From Streptomyces griseorubiginosus (GTDB lineage Bacteria > Actinomycetota > Actinomycetes > Streptomycetales > Streptomycetaceae), in NCBI RefSeq assembly GCF_001514195.1, contig NZ_KQ948738.1:521207-585206 (forward strand): a DNA stretch of 64,000 nucleotides, in the 5' to 3' direction. The notes under the pieces are model-generated. The model had not been told where the DNA came from, did no database searches, and saw only the letters and a program-made list of their open reading frames with translations. Both the position numbers and the translations under genes were made by a program. Shown here piece by piece: positions 53,572-62,098 of the stretch (the stretch's first letter is position 1; each line of letters starts with the position of its first letter).

Positions 53572-54435
53572 ATGCAGCACGGTCCCGCGGTACGCCGTAG
53601 AAAGCTGGGTGCCGAACTGCGTGCGCTGCGCGCGAGTGCGGGGCTCACCAGCGGTGAGGCCGCCCGGCTCGTGGGCTGGCACCAGTCGAAGGTGAGCCGG
53701 ATCGAGACCGGCGCCAGCGGGGTGAAACCGGCCGATGTGCGGTTACTCCTGGACGCATTCGGTGTGACGGACGCGGATCTGCGGGAGCTGTTGCTGGTAT
53801 TGGCGGGTTCCGACGGGAGCGGCGGTGGCCGGCACCACTGGTGGCACGCCTACCGGGGCGTACTGCCGCCGACCTACCGGGACTTCATCAGTCTGGAGTC
53901 CCAGGCGAGCGAGATGCGCACTCTGGAGACCTCGGTGGTGCCCGGGCTGCTCCAGACCCCCGAGTACGCCCGCGCGGTGACCAGGGCCGCGGTGGACGGG
54001 CTCGACGACGAGCGGCTGGACGCGCTGGTCGAGGTGCGGCTGGCCCGTCAGGACGTGCTGCGCGCCGAGCGGCCGCTGGAGCTGAGCGCCGTCCTGGACG
54101 AGGCGGTGCTGCGGCGGGAGGTCGGCGGGCCGGAGGTGATGACCCGGCAGCTGCACCGGCTCCTGGAGGCGGCCCGGCTGCCACAAGTGTGCCTACAGGT
54201 ACTGCCGTTCACGGCCGGGGCGCATGTGGGCATCACCGGGCCTTTCGTAATCTTCTCATTTTCGAGCACTTCTGATCTGGACGTGGTTGTTCTCGACCAC
54301 TTGACGAGTAGCCTCTACCTCGAACGGAAAGAAGACCTGGAGGCCTACACCGAGGCCTTCAACACCCTTCAGGGCCACGCCCTTTCGCCCGAGGAATCGT
54401 TGGATTACATCGCCGGGATAGGTGACGGCGCGTAA
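53572..54435 (+). CDS. HTH (XRE) regulator with DUF5753, WhiJ-like
   Basis: A 287-residue regulator. The XRE helix-turn-helix is at about residues 10-65 (LGAELRALRASAGLTSGEAA, RLVGWHQSKVSRIETGASGV). The rest is DUF5753 (FISLESQASEMRTLETSVVP, GLLQTPEYARAVT, PLELSAVLDEAVLRREVGGP, QVLPFTAGAHVGITGPFVIF). This architecture is the WhiJ-like group with roles in Streptomyces development. Strong AAGGAGT sites precede the ATG. Divergent from the ATP-binding protein and followed by a DUF397 gene 9 nt later, the standard trio. Confidence 0.93.
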   Translation: MQHGPAVRRRKLGAELRALRASAGLTSGEAARLVGWHQSKVSRIETGASGVKPADVRLLLDAFGVTDADLRELLLVLAGSDGSGGGRHHWWHAYRGVLPPTYRDFISLESQASEMRTLETSVVPGLLQTPEYARAVTRAAVDGLDDERLDALVEVRLARQDVLRAERPLELSAVLDEAVLRREVGGPEVMTRQLHRLLEAARLPQVCLQVLPFTAGAHVGITGPFVIFSFSSTSDLDVVVLDHLTSSLYLERKEDLEAYTEAFNTLQGHALSPEESLDYIAGIGDGA

Positions 54436-54444
54436 GGAGGCACC

Positions 54445-54666
54445 ATGTCTGCACTGCCTCGGCACGTTCCTTCCAGTACCGATCTGCGTGAAGTGCGGTG
54501 GCTGCGCAGCAGTCACAGCACCGGAGCGAACAACTGCGTCGAGACGGCGAGGCCGTCGGCCGGGCCCTGGGCCGGGCTGCTCGCCGTCCGCGACTCCAAG
54601 AACCCGGACGGACCCGCGCTGCTCTTCTCCCCCGAGAGCTGGGCGGGCTTCACAGCCGCGTTCTGA
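54445..54666 (+). CDS. DUF397 small regulatory protein
   Basis: The 73-residue protein has the DUF397 signature WLRSSHSTGANNCVETARPS and LLAVRDSKNPDGPALLFSPE, SWAGFTAAF. It starts after GTAAGGAGG. Members bind or modulate the HTH-DUF5753 partner, in some systems as toxin/antitoxin-like pairs (family knowledge). The neighbouring gene supplies that partner. It ends 38 nt from the convergent bioF. Confidence 0.92.
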   Translation: MSALPRHVPSSTDLREVRWLRSSHSTGANNCVETARPSAGPWAGLLAVRDSKNPDGPALLFSPESWAGFTAAF

Positions 54667-54704
54667 CCGTCAGTCCATCCGGCGCACGGCCGTGTCACGC
54701 CGAC

Positions 54705-55832
54705 TCATGGTCGTGTCCCGCCGATCACCTGTACAGCGCGTTCGATCTGCTCCTCGGTCAGGTCTGCGCGGGCGGTCAGCCTGAGCCGTGAGATCCCGTC
54801 GGGCACGGACGGGGGCCGGAAACAGCCCACGAACAGCCCGGCCGCACGGCAGTCGGCCGCCCATTGCACGGCCTCCTCCGGGGAGGGTGCCCGCACCGAG
54901 ACCACCGCGGCGTCCGGACGTACCGCTTCCAGACCCGCGGCGGTCAGGCGTGCGTGCAGTCCGGTCGCCACCTCACGCGCGCGTGCGGCCCGTTCGGGTT
55001 CACGGCCGAGCAGCCGCAGGGCCGCGAGGGCGGCTCCCGCCGCCGCGGGGGCCAGACCGGTGTCGAAGATGAACGTCCGTGCCGCGTTGACCAGGTGCTC
55101 GACGACCCGTGCGGGGCCGAGCACGACACCGCCCTGGCTGCCGAGCGACTTGGACAGCGTGACCGTGACGACCACGTCGTCGGCGCCCGCGAGTCCCGCC
55201 GCGTGCGGGGCCCCGCGGCCGCCGGCGCCGAGCACGCCCAGGCCATGGGCGTCGTCGACGACCAGGCCCGCTCCGTGCTCCCGGCATGCCTCGGCGAGGC
55301 CCGCCAGGGGCGCGGCGTCGCCGTCGACGGAGAAGACGGTGTCGGAGACGGCGAGGGCGGGACCGTCGTGCGTACCGAGCGCCTTGCGGACGGCGTCCGG
55401 GTCGGCGTGCCCGACAACCTGGGTCGTGCCGCGGGCCAGCCGGCAGCCGTCGATGAGAGAGGCGTGGTTGCCCGCGTCGGAGACGATCAGCGAGCCGTGC
55501 GGGGCGAGCGCGGTGACGGCGGCGAGGTTGGCCGCGTAGCCGGAGGAGAAGACGAGCGCGGCCTCGAACCCGCAGAACGCGGCCAGCTCGTGTTCGAGTG
55601 CGGTGTGCAGCTCGGTGGTGCCGGTGACGAGCCGGGACCCGGTCGCACCGCCGCCCCAGGTCCGGGCGGCCTCCTGAGCCCCCGCCACGACCTCGGGGTG
55701 ACGGGCCAGCCCCAGGTAGTCGTTGCTCGCGAGATCGAGCAGCGGCGAGTCGGCCGGGCGGGGCCGCAGGCTCCGTACGAGTCCGGCCCGGCGGCGCGCC
55801 GCCGCCTGCTCGTCGATCCAGCCGAACGCCAT
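54705..55832 (-). CDS. bioF: 8-amino-7-oxononanoate synthase BioF
   Basis: A 375-residue PLP-dependent acyl-CoA:amino-acid synthase (pimeloyl thioester + alanine to KAPA, EC 2.3.1.47). Characteristic stretches are LLDLASNDYLGLARHPEVV, VFSSGYAANLAAVTAL, VVDDAHGLGVLGAGGRG and VVTVTLSKSLGSQGG with the Schiff-base Lys. The start MAFGWIDEQAAARRR is chosen at the ATG with GGAGG upstream. It is divergent from bioB across a 147-nt control region, first chemical step of the pathway encoded here. Confidence 0.95.
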   Translation of the reverse strand: MAFGWIDEQAAARRRAGLVRSLRPRPADSPLLDLASNDYLGLARHPEVVAGAQEAARTWGGGATGSRLVTGTTELHTALEHELAAFCGFEAALVFSSGYAANLAAVTALAPHGSLIVSDAGNHASLIDGCRLARGTTQVVGHADPDAVRKALGTHDGPALAVSDTVFSVDGDAAPLAGLAEACREHGAGLVVDDAHGLGVLGAGGRGAPHAAGLAGADDVVVTVTLSKSLGSQGGVVLGPARVVEHLVNAARTFIFDTGLAPAAAGAALAALRLLGREPERAARAREVATGLHARLTAAGLEAVRPDAAVVSVRAPSPEEAVQWAADCRAAGLFVGCFRPPSVPDGISRLRLTARADLTEEQIERAVQVIGGTRP

Positions 55833-55892
55833 GGGTCCTCCGGGCTTTTGTAGACAACGAACAGACCCTAGCGGCAGCAAACGCTACCCACG

Positions 55893-55910
55893 GTGTGGCA
55901 ATACCCACAC
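55893..55910. promoter_or_regulatory. Dyad in the bioF-bioB divergent region
   Basis: GTGTGG-CAATAC-CCACAC is a perfect 6-bp inverted repeat with a 6-nt spacer, about midway between the two bio promoters. It could be an operator for BirA- or BioQ-type control, but it does not resemble the BioQ consensus I know from other actinobacteria, so the regulator is unassigned. Confidence 0.3.
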
Positions 55911-55979
55911 GTCAAAGCGGGTGAGTTGTTCAATCCCTACCTTGGCCCGGGGCGGGTCCGTAGGACAGGATCGGCTCTC

Positions 55980-57218
55980 ATGGACCTGCTGAACACGCTG
56001 GTGGACAAGGGGCTTCGGCGCGAGCTGCCGACCCGCGAGGAGGCGCTGGCCGTACTGGCCACGTCCGACGACGAGCTGCTCGATGTGGTGACGGCGGCCG
56101 GGAAGGTACGCCGGCACTGGTTCGGGCGGCGGGTGAAACTCAACTATCTCGTCAACCTGAAGTCCGGGCTGTGCCCCGAGGACTGCTCCTACTGCTCCCA
56201 GCGGCTCGGGTCCTCGACCGGCATCCTGAAGTACACCTGGCTCAAGCCCGAGCAGGCCTCCGAGGCCGCCGCGGCCGGGCTGGCCGGCGGCGCCAAGCGG
56301 GTCTGCCTGGTGGCGTCCGGACGCGGCCCGACCGACCGGGACGTGGACCGGGTCGCCGGCACCATCAAGGCGATCAAGGAGCAGAACGAGGGCGTCGAGG
56401 TGTGCGCCTGTCTCGGTCTGCTCTCCGACGGCCAGGCCGAGCGGCTGCGCGAGGCGGGCGCGGACGCCTACAACCACAACCTGAACACGTCCGAGTCGAC
56501 CTACGGCGACATCACGACCACCCACACCTACGCCGACCGGGTCGACACGGTGAACAAGGCGCACGCGGCCGGTCTGTCCGCCTGCTCCGGCCTGATCGCC
56601 GGCATGGGCGAGTCCGACGAGGACCTGGTGGACGTCGTCTACTCGCTGCGCGAGCTGGACCCCGACTCGGTCCCGGTCAACTTCCTGATCCCGGTCGAGG
56701 GCACCCCCCTGGCCAAGGAGTGGAACCTCACCCCGCAGCGCTGTCTGCGGATCCTCGCGATGGTCCGCTTCGTCTGCCCGGACGTGGAGGTCCGCATCGC
56801 CGGCGGCCGCGAGGTCCACCTGCGCACCATGCAGCCCCTCGCCCTGCACCTCGCCAACTCGATCTTCCTCGGCGACTACCTCACCACCGAGGGCCAGGCC
56901 GGCAAGGCCGACCTGGAGATGATCGCCGACGCCGGGTTCGAGGTGGAGGGCGCGGACGAGGTGACGCTGCCCCAGCACCGGGCGCACGCGGCGGCCACGG
57001 GTGGCTGCGGCTCGCACCAGGACGGCGGCTGCGGGGCGGGGGCGGACGCGGACGCCGGGTGCGGGGCGGGGGCGGATGCGGACGCCGGGTGCGGGTCGCA
57101 CGCGGGCGGTGGCGTCTGCGGTACGGCCGCCTCGGCGCCGGCGGTGAGCGAGCCCAGGACGGACCTGGTCGCCGTACGCCGCCGTGGTGCCGGTACCGAT
57201 CTCGCGCCCAATGCCTGA
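55980..57218 (+). CDS. bioB: Biotin synthase BioB, with a Cys/Gly-rich C-terminal extension
   Basis: A 412-residue radical-SAM enzyme (dethiobiotin to biotin, EC 2.8.1.6). The SAM-cluster motif C-x3-C-x2-C is in [14 protein letters not shown]. Other BioB blocks are [35 protein letters not shown] and [10 protein letters not shown] with the conserved Arg of the [2Fe-2S] site. The core ends near residue 345. It is followed by an extra Cys/Gly/Asp-rich tail: [41 protein letters not shown], encoded by a 30-bp tandem duplication at 57030-57089. The start follows AGGACAGGA. Its stop overlaps bioA (ATGCCTGA). Confidence 0.96.
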   Translation: MDLLNTLVDKGLRRELPTREEALAVLATSDDELLDVVTAAGKVRRHWFGRRVKLNYLVNLKSGLCPEDCSYCSQRLGSSTGILKYTWLKPEQASEAAAAGLAGGAKRVCLVASGRGPTDRDVDRVAGTIKAIKEQNEGVEVCACLGLLSDGQAERLREAGADAYNHNLNTSESTYGDITTTHTYADRVDTVNKAHAAGLSACSGLIAGMGESDEDLVDVVYSLRELDPDSVPVNFLIPVEGTPLAKEWNLTPQRCLRILAMVRFVCPDVEVRIAGGREVHLRTMQPLALHLANSIFLGDYLTTEGQAGKADLEMIADAGFEVEGADEVTLPQHRAHAAATGGCGSHQDGGCGAGADADAGCGAGADADAGCGSHAGGGVCGTAASAPAVSEPRTDLVAVRRRGAGTDLAPNA

Positions 57219-58494
57219 TCTGCCCGGCCTGCCGGTGCCGGAACTGCTCGCGCTCGACCGGCGGCACGTGTGGCATCCGTACGGTCCGATGCCCGGCCGG
57301 GTCGACCCGCTCGTCGTGGAGTCGGCGAGCGGGGTGCGGCTGCGCACCTCCTCCGGTGACCTCGTGGACGGCATGTCCTCCTGGTGGTCGGCCATCCACG
57401 GCTACAACCACCCGGTCCTGAACGAGGCCGCCCGGGAGCAGCTCGGGCGGATGAGCCATGTGATGTTCGGCGGGCTCACCCACGAGCCCGCCGTCCGGCT
57501 GGCGAAGCTCCTTGTCGACATGTCCCCAAAGGGTCTTGAGCATGTCTTCCTGGCCGATTCGGGGTCGGTGTCGGTCGAGGTCGCGGTGAAGATGTGCCTC
57601 CAGTACTGGCGCTCGCTGGGCCGCGGCGGCAAGCAGCGCCTGCTGACGTGGCGCGGCGGCTACCACGGGGACACCTGGCAGCCGATGTCGGTGTGCGACC
57701 CCGAGGGCGGGATGCACGAGCTGTGGTCCGGGGTGCTGCCCCGCCAGGTGTTCGTGGACGCGCCCCCGGCCGGATACGAGGAGGCGTACGCCGAGCAGCT
57801 GCGGGCGGCGATCCAGCGGCACGCGGACGAGCTGGCCGCGGTGATCGTGGAGCCGGTGGTGCAGGGCGCGGGCGGGATGCGGTTCCACTCCCCCGCGTAT
57901 CTGCGGGTGCTGCGCGAGGCGTGCGACGCGCACGACGTGCTGCTGGTGTTCGACGAGATCGCGACCGGGTTCGGGCGCACGGGCGCGCTGTTCGCGGCGG
58001 AGCACGCGGCGGTGACGCCGGACGTGATGTGCGTGGGCAAGGCGCTGACCGGCGGCTACCTGACGATGGCGGCGACGCTCTGCACCCCCCGGGTGGCCGA
58101 GGGGATCTCGCGGGGCGAGGTTCCGGTGCTGGCCCACGGCCCGACCTTCATGGGCAACCCGCTGGCCGCGTCGGTCGCCTGCGCCTCGATCGGGCTGCTG
58201 CTCGGGCAGGACTGGCTCGCGGAGGTCAAGCGGATCGAGGCGGGGCTCCGGGAGGGGCTGGCCCCGGCCCGCGAGCTCCCGGGCGTGCAGGACGTACGGG
58301 TTCTGGGCGCCATCGGGGTCGTACAGCTGGACCACGAGGTCGACATGAGGGCCGCCACGGAGGCCGCCGTACGCGAGGGCGTGTGGCTGCGGCCGTTCCG
58401 CGACCTCGTCTACACCATGCCGCCGTACGTCACCGGCGACGAGGACGTGGCACGGATCGCGCGCGCGGTGTGCGCCGCGGCGAAGGAGGGATGA
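57211..58494 (+). CDS. bioA: Adenosylmethionine-8-amino-7-oxononanoate aminotransferase BioA
   Basis: A 427-residue class III PLP aminotransferase (KAPA + SAM to DAPA, EC 2.6.1.62). BioA marks: [49 protein letters not shown], the PLP Asp in [15 protein letters not shown] and the Schiff-base Lys in [18 protein letters not shown]. The N-terminal Trp-Trp pair (SSWWSAIHG) that binds substrate is intact. It overlaps the bioB stop by 8 nt. Confidence 0.96.
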   Translation: MPDLPGLPVPELLALDRRHVWHPYGPMPGRVDPLVVESASGVRLRTSSGDLVDGMSSWWSAIHGYNHPVLNEAAREQLGRMSHVMFGGLTHEPAVRLAKLLVDMSPKGLEHVFLADSGSVSVEVAVKMCLQYWRSLGRGGKQRLLTWRGGYHGDTWQPMSVCDPEGGMHELWSGVLPRQVFVDAPPAGYEEAYAEQLRAAIQRHADELAAVIVEPVVQGAGGMRFHSPAYLRVLREACDAHDVLLVFDEIATGFGRTGALFAAEHAAVTPDVMCVGKALTGGYLTMAATLCTPRVAEGISRGEVPVLAHGPTFMGNPLAASVACASIGLLLGQDWLAEVKRIEAGLREGLAPARELPGVQDVRVLGAIGVVQLDHEVDMRAATEAAVREGVWLRPFRDLVYTMPPYVTGDEDVARIARAVCAAAKEG

Positions 58495-58495
58495 C

Positions 58496-59212
58496 ATGCC
58501 GGTCCTGGTGATCACGGGCACGGGCACGGAGGTCGGCAAGACGGTCACCACGGCCGCCGTCGCCGCGGCGGCGCTCGCGGCCGGGCGGACGGTCGCCGTC
58601 CTGAAGGCCGCGCAGACCGGCGTACGGCCGGACGAGGCCGGGGACGTCGAGGAGGTGGCCCGGCTCGCGGGTGCCGTGACGAAGGCCGAACTGGCCCGTT
58701 TCCCCGAGCCGTTGGCCCCCGCGACGGCCGCGCGCCGGGCCGCTCTGGAACCGGTCCACCCCGCCGGGATCGCCGAGGCCGCCGCCAAGCTGGCCACCGA
58801 GCACGACCTGGTGCTGGTGGAGGGGGCGGGCGGGCTGCTCGTCCGCTTCGACGAGGCGGGCGGGACCCTGGCCGACGCGGCGGAGCTGCTGGGGGCTCCG
58901 GTCCTGGTGGTGGCGTCGGCGGGCCTGGGCACGCTCAACACCACGGAACTGACGGCACGTGAACTGCGCCGTCGCCGACTGGAGTTGGCGGGTGTGGTGA
59001 TCGGCAGCTGGCCGGACTCCCCCGACCTCGCCTCGCGCTGCAATGTCGCGGACCTCCCGGAGGTGTCCGGGGCCCCGCTGCTCGGCGCCCTGCCGGCCGG
59101 GGCGGGGCGGCTCGCACCCGTCGACTTCCGTGCGGCGGCCCCGAGTTGGCTGGCACCGCGGCTGGACGGGACGTGGGACGCGGAGGCGTTCGGGGTGCGC
59201 GAGGCGGGCTGA
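58496..59212 (+). CDS. bioD: Dethiobiotin synthetase BioD
   Basis: A 238-residue P-loop synthetase (DAPA + CO2 + ATP to dethiobiotin, EC 6.3.3.3). The Walker A is ITGTGTEVGKTVTTAA. LKAAQTGVRPDEAGD supplies the Lys-x-x-Gln-x-Gly motif, and VLVEGAGGLLVRFDE the Mg/ATP segment. It starts 1 nt after the bioA stop, with AAGGAGGG as ribosome site. The order bioB-A-D with bioF divergent gives a full late biotin pathway; bioC/bioH or another pimeloyl route must lie elsewhere. Confidence 0.96.
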   Translation: MPVLVITGTGTEVGKTVTTAAVAAAALAAGRTVAVLKAAQTGVRPDEAGDVEEVARLAGAVTKAELARFPEPLAPATAARRAALEPVHPAGIAEAAAKLATEHDLVLVEGAGGLLVRFDEAGGTLADAAELLGAPVLVVASAGLGTLNTTELTARELRRRRLELAGVVIGSWPDSPDLASRCNVADLPEVSGAPLLGALPAGAGRLAPVDFRAAAPSWLAPRLDGTWDAEAFGVREAG

Positions 59213-59240
59213 TCCGCTGAGGGGCTTCGCCCTGGGTGCA

Positions 59241-59471
59241 GGCCGTCGGGAGGGGACCTGCGGCCTCGCCCTGAGCGCGGGCCGTCGGAGGACCTGCGGC
59301 TTCGCCCGGGGCGCGGGCCGTGAAGGGAGCTGCGGCTTCGCCCGGAGCGCGGGCCTTCAGAGGACCTCGGCCTCGCCCCGAGCGCAGGCCGAGAGGACCG
59401 CGGCCTCGCACCCCGAGCGCAGGCCGTCAGAGGACCGCGGCCTCGCACCCTGAGCGCAGGCCGTCAGGGGA
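59241..59471. repeat. Degenerate tandem repeat, about six units of 35-39 bp
   Basis: Units begin GGCCGTC (or GGCCTTC, GGCCGAG) and continue as ...AGGACCTGCGGCTTCGC... to GAGCGC. Starts are seen at 59241, 59280, 59316, 59352, 59387, 59422 and a partial at 59459. The spacing varies by a few bases and does not keep a frame, so it is not a coding repeat. It fills the gap between bioD and the luxR-type gene and runs 8 nt into the latter's 3' end. Confidence 0.85.
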
Positions 59472-61992
59472 CCTCGCTTCCGGCGATGAGCCGTACCAGG
59501 TCGATGCGGGAGCGGATGCCCAACCGGGTGAACACGCCCCGCAGATGGTGGTCGATCGTGCGGGGGCTGAGGGCCAGGCGGGCGGCGATCTCGCGGTTGG
59601 TGGCGCCCTCGGCGACCATGCGGGCGACCAGCAACTGCTGGGCGGTGAGACGCGTGGCCGGATCGGCGGAGTGGGTCGGAGCGGCGGGGGCGCCCAGGGC
59701 ACGGAGTTCGGCTCTCGCCCGGGCGGCGCAGTGCGGTGCGCCGAAGTGGTCGAAGGCTTCGAGCGCACTGTGGAGCCGGTCCCGGGCCTCCGTGCGATGC
59801 CGCAGACGGCGCAGGGCGCTGCCGAACAGGAGCTCGGTGCGGGCGCGTTCGAAGTCCCGGGTGCCGCGGGCGTGCAGGGCGAGGGCCGTGCGGTAGTGCT
59901 CGACGGCTTCCTCCCCCGGCGCCAGCAGGGCCCGGCAGCGGGCGCTCAGGGCGAGGTCGTCGGGGCTGCGGACGACCGTCGCCCAGCGGTGGTAGTCGGC
60001 GTGGGCGGCGCGCGCGATCCGGGTGTCGCCGGTGCGGACGGCGGCCTCGACGTAGTGCGGGGTGGCCAGGTGCCGGATGGCCCGGTGCCCGTGGCCGGGG
60101 CCGAACCCGGCGAGGGCCCGCAGCCGGGCCGCCGCACCGGCGAAGCGGCCGTCGGTGAGGTCGAGGAAGGCGAGCGCCCACTGGGCGAGGGCGGCAGGCA
60201 GGCCGAGGCCCCGGGCCAGGGCGTACGACCGCGCGGCGGCGGCCCGTTCACGGCAGACGTCGGCGTCGCCGGTGATCGCCGCGAACATGGCGAGGGCGGC
60301 CTGGAGGTGACAGGCCCCGTTGTCCTGACCGGTGGCGTACGCCTGGTGCAGGGCCTCCGTCGCGGCGGCCCTGCCGGCTTGCGGGCGGCCCGTCCAGAAG
60401 TCGGCGTAGGCACGGAACTCCATGGCCTGCGCCTGGACGCCGGTCGCGCCTCGGGCACGGGCGGAGGCGGCCGCGCGCAGGGTCGCGGTGGCGGCGCGGG
60501 TGTGGTCGCCGAGCATCAGCGCGGCGATGCCGGCGTGGACGAGGAGGGTGGGGTCCCCGCCCGGCCCACAGCGCCCGGCGGCCGCCTGGAGAAGGTCGCG
60601 GGCGTCCTCGTACCGCCCCTCGAAGGCTGCGACGAGTCCCCCGAGGGTGCCGGGCGACGCGACCCCGAGCCGCTCGGCCACCCGGGCCGCCTCCCGGCAG
60701 CGCCGCAGGTCGCCCGTGTAGACGGCGGCCTCGGTGGCGCGGGCGAGGAGGTGGGCGGCGGGGCCGAAGGACGCCCCCCGATCTCCTGACGTCACGCCCC
60801 CGTCCGACGAATCGCCTGGCGCCCCGCCCGAGGAATCGCTCGGCGCCCTCTCCTCGTCCGAAGAATCGCTCGGCGCCCTCTCCGCGTCCGAAGAATCGCT
60901 CGGCGTCCCCTCCCCGTCCGAAGAATCGCTCCGCCTCCCCTCCCCGTCCCGGGAATCGCTCCGCCTCCCCTCCCCGCCCGACGAATCGCCCGGCGCCCCC
61001 TCCGCGTCCCGACAATCGCCAGGCGCCCCCTCCCCGTCCGGAGAATCGCTCGGCGTCCCCTCCCCCTCCGGAGAATCGCCCGGCGCCCCCTCCCCCTCCG
61101 GAGAATCGTTCCGTCCCCCGGTTCTCGCGCGGTGCGCCACCGCGCCCAGCAGCGCGTCGAACGCCTCCGTGGCGTTGCCCGAGCGGAGCGCGAGCAGGCC
61201 CGAGAGGGCGTCGTCCGCCGTGCCGTCGGCCACCAGGCGGCGGGCCCGGTCGCCGTCGCCGGCCTGCCAGGCGTCGGCGGCGGCACGTGTCACCAGACGC
61301 GAGCGCTCCGCAGGATCCGGACAGAGCGTGGCGGCCCGCTCCAACAGTGCCCGGGCAAGGGCGGGTTGACCGGTGCGGCGAGCCTTGTCGGCCGCACCCC
61401 GCAGCTCCGCCACCAGCCGTGCGCTCGGGCCCAGCGCGCCCGCGCCGCGGTGCCAGGAACGCCGGGGTGACTCGCCGTGCCCGTGCAGCACCCTGGCCAG
61501 CAGGCGGTGGACGTCACGACGGTCGGCCGGGGACCCGGACTCGTACGCGGCGATCCTCGTCCAGGTGTCCCGGAAGACCACACCCCCGGTACCGAAGTGC
61601 GCCACGCCCGCGGTCTCCGCTCGTTCCAGCGGGCGGGTGTCGAGGCGGGCGGCGGTGACGGCCCGGGAGAAGGCGTGGGTGGCGACCGGGTACTGGTCGG
61701 CCGCCGCGAGGAGCAGCAGCAGGCGGGTGTCGTCGGGCAGGGACCGGATCTCCGCGCGTAGTGCGCGCAGCAACTGCGGTGCCAGCGAGGCGGGTTCGGT
61801 GGGGAGCGGGTCGAGTCCGGCCGACTGGCGGTCGCTCAGCAGCGCCACGAGCTCGGCGGCGGCACGCGGATCGCCGTAAACGGAATGCAGCAGCCGTACC
61901 CTCACGCCCTCGGGAAGCGCCTGGATCACGCGTCTCGGTGGCGAAGTGCGGCTCGGATGCGGAGGGTTCACCGGAGTCACCACGCAACTCAC
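59464..61992 (-). CDS. LuxR-family regulator with TPR-like region, no visible ATPase module
   Basis: An 842-residue protein. The C-terminal ~65 residues are a LuxR/GerE helix-turn-helix (LTAQQLLVARMVAEGATNRE, IAARLALSPRTIDHHLRGVF, TRLGIRSRIDLVRL). The middle is Ala-rich and tetratricopeptide-like, as in large ATP-binding LuxR (LAL) regulators. The N-terminus begins at the part that normally follows the ATPase (LPEGVRVRLLHSVYG, LPDDTRLLLLLAAADQYPVA). No Walker A is visible, so this is a shortened LAL or a lineage without NTPase. Residues about 292-395 are a low-complexity Asp/Ser/Gly repeat (see repeat entry). The GTG at 61992 has no clear ribosome site, so the start is uncertain. It is divergent from a secreted lipase gene. 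Confidence 0.82.
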   Translation of the reverse strand: MSCVVTPVNPPHPSRTSPPRRVIQALPEGVRVRLLHSVYGDPRAAAELVALLSDRQSAGLDPLPTEPASLAPQLLRALRAEIRSLPDDTRLLLLLAAADQYPVATHAFSRAVTAARLDTRPLERAETAGVAHFGTGGVVFRDTWTRIAAYESGSPADRRDVHRLLARVLHGHGESPRRSWHRGAGALGPSARLVAELRGAADKARRTGQPALARALLERAATLCPDPAERSRLVTRAAADAWQAGDGDRARRLVADGTADDALSGLLALRSGNATEAFDALLGAVAHRARTGGRNDSPEGEGAPGDSPEGEGTPSDSPDGEGAPGDCRDAEGAPGDSSGGEGRRSDSRDGEGRRSDSSDGEGTPSDSSDAERAPSDSSDEERAPSDSSGGAPGDSSDGGVTSGDRGASFGPAAHLLARATEAAVYTGDLRRCREAARVAERLGVASPGTLGGLVAAFEGRYEDARDLLQAAAGRCGPGGDPTLLVHAGIAALMLGDHTRAATATLRAAASARARGATGVQAQAMEFRAYADFWTGRPQAGRAAATEALHQAYATGQDNGACHLQAALAMFAAITGDADVCRERAAAARSYALARGLGLPAALAQWALAFLDLTDGRFAGAAARLRALAGFGPGHGHRAIRHLATPHYVEAAVRTGDTRIARAAHADYHRWATVVRSPDDLALSARCRALLAPGEEAVEHYRTALALHARGTRDFERARTELLFGSALRRLRHRTEARDRLHSALEAFDHFGAPHCAARARAELRALGAPAAPTHSADPATRLTAQQLLVARMVAEGATNREIAARLALSPRTIDHHLRGVFTRLGIRSRIDLVRLIAGSEVP
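60809..61118. repeat. In-frame 30-bp tandem repeat inside the luxR-type gene
   Basis: On the plus strand units start GAATCGC at 60833, 60863, 60893, 60923, 60953, 60983, 61013, 61043 and 61073, nine units at exactly 30 bp, with a 24-bp partial at 60809 and a partial at 61103. Each unit encodes ten residues on the minus strand (pattern x-D-S-x-x-G/E-E-G/R-A/R-P/R), giving an acidic linker. The exact phase points to slippage or recombination with selection for reading frame. Confidence 0.92.
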
Positions 61993-62098
61993 GTTACTGG
62001 CGAGTTAATTGACCCGTAAAGACCGGCGATTTCGCCGATGCCACGCGCGTGGACCCGGCCCGACACTCCTGGCAACCCCACCCGTTTCAGGAGGCATC

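Noticed and set aside
59241-59471. CRISPR-like array
   Set aside because: Units are contiguous and similar throughout, with no unique spacers and no cas genes nearby; it is a simple tandem repeat.
60809-61118. Separate gene or CRISPR in the 30-bp array
   Set aside because: The array is in frame within the LuxR-type gene and lacks spacers.
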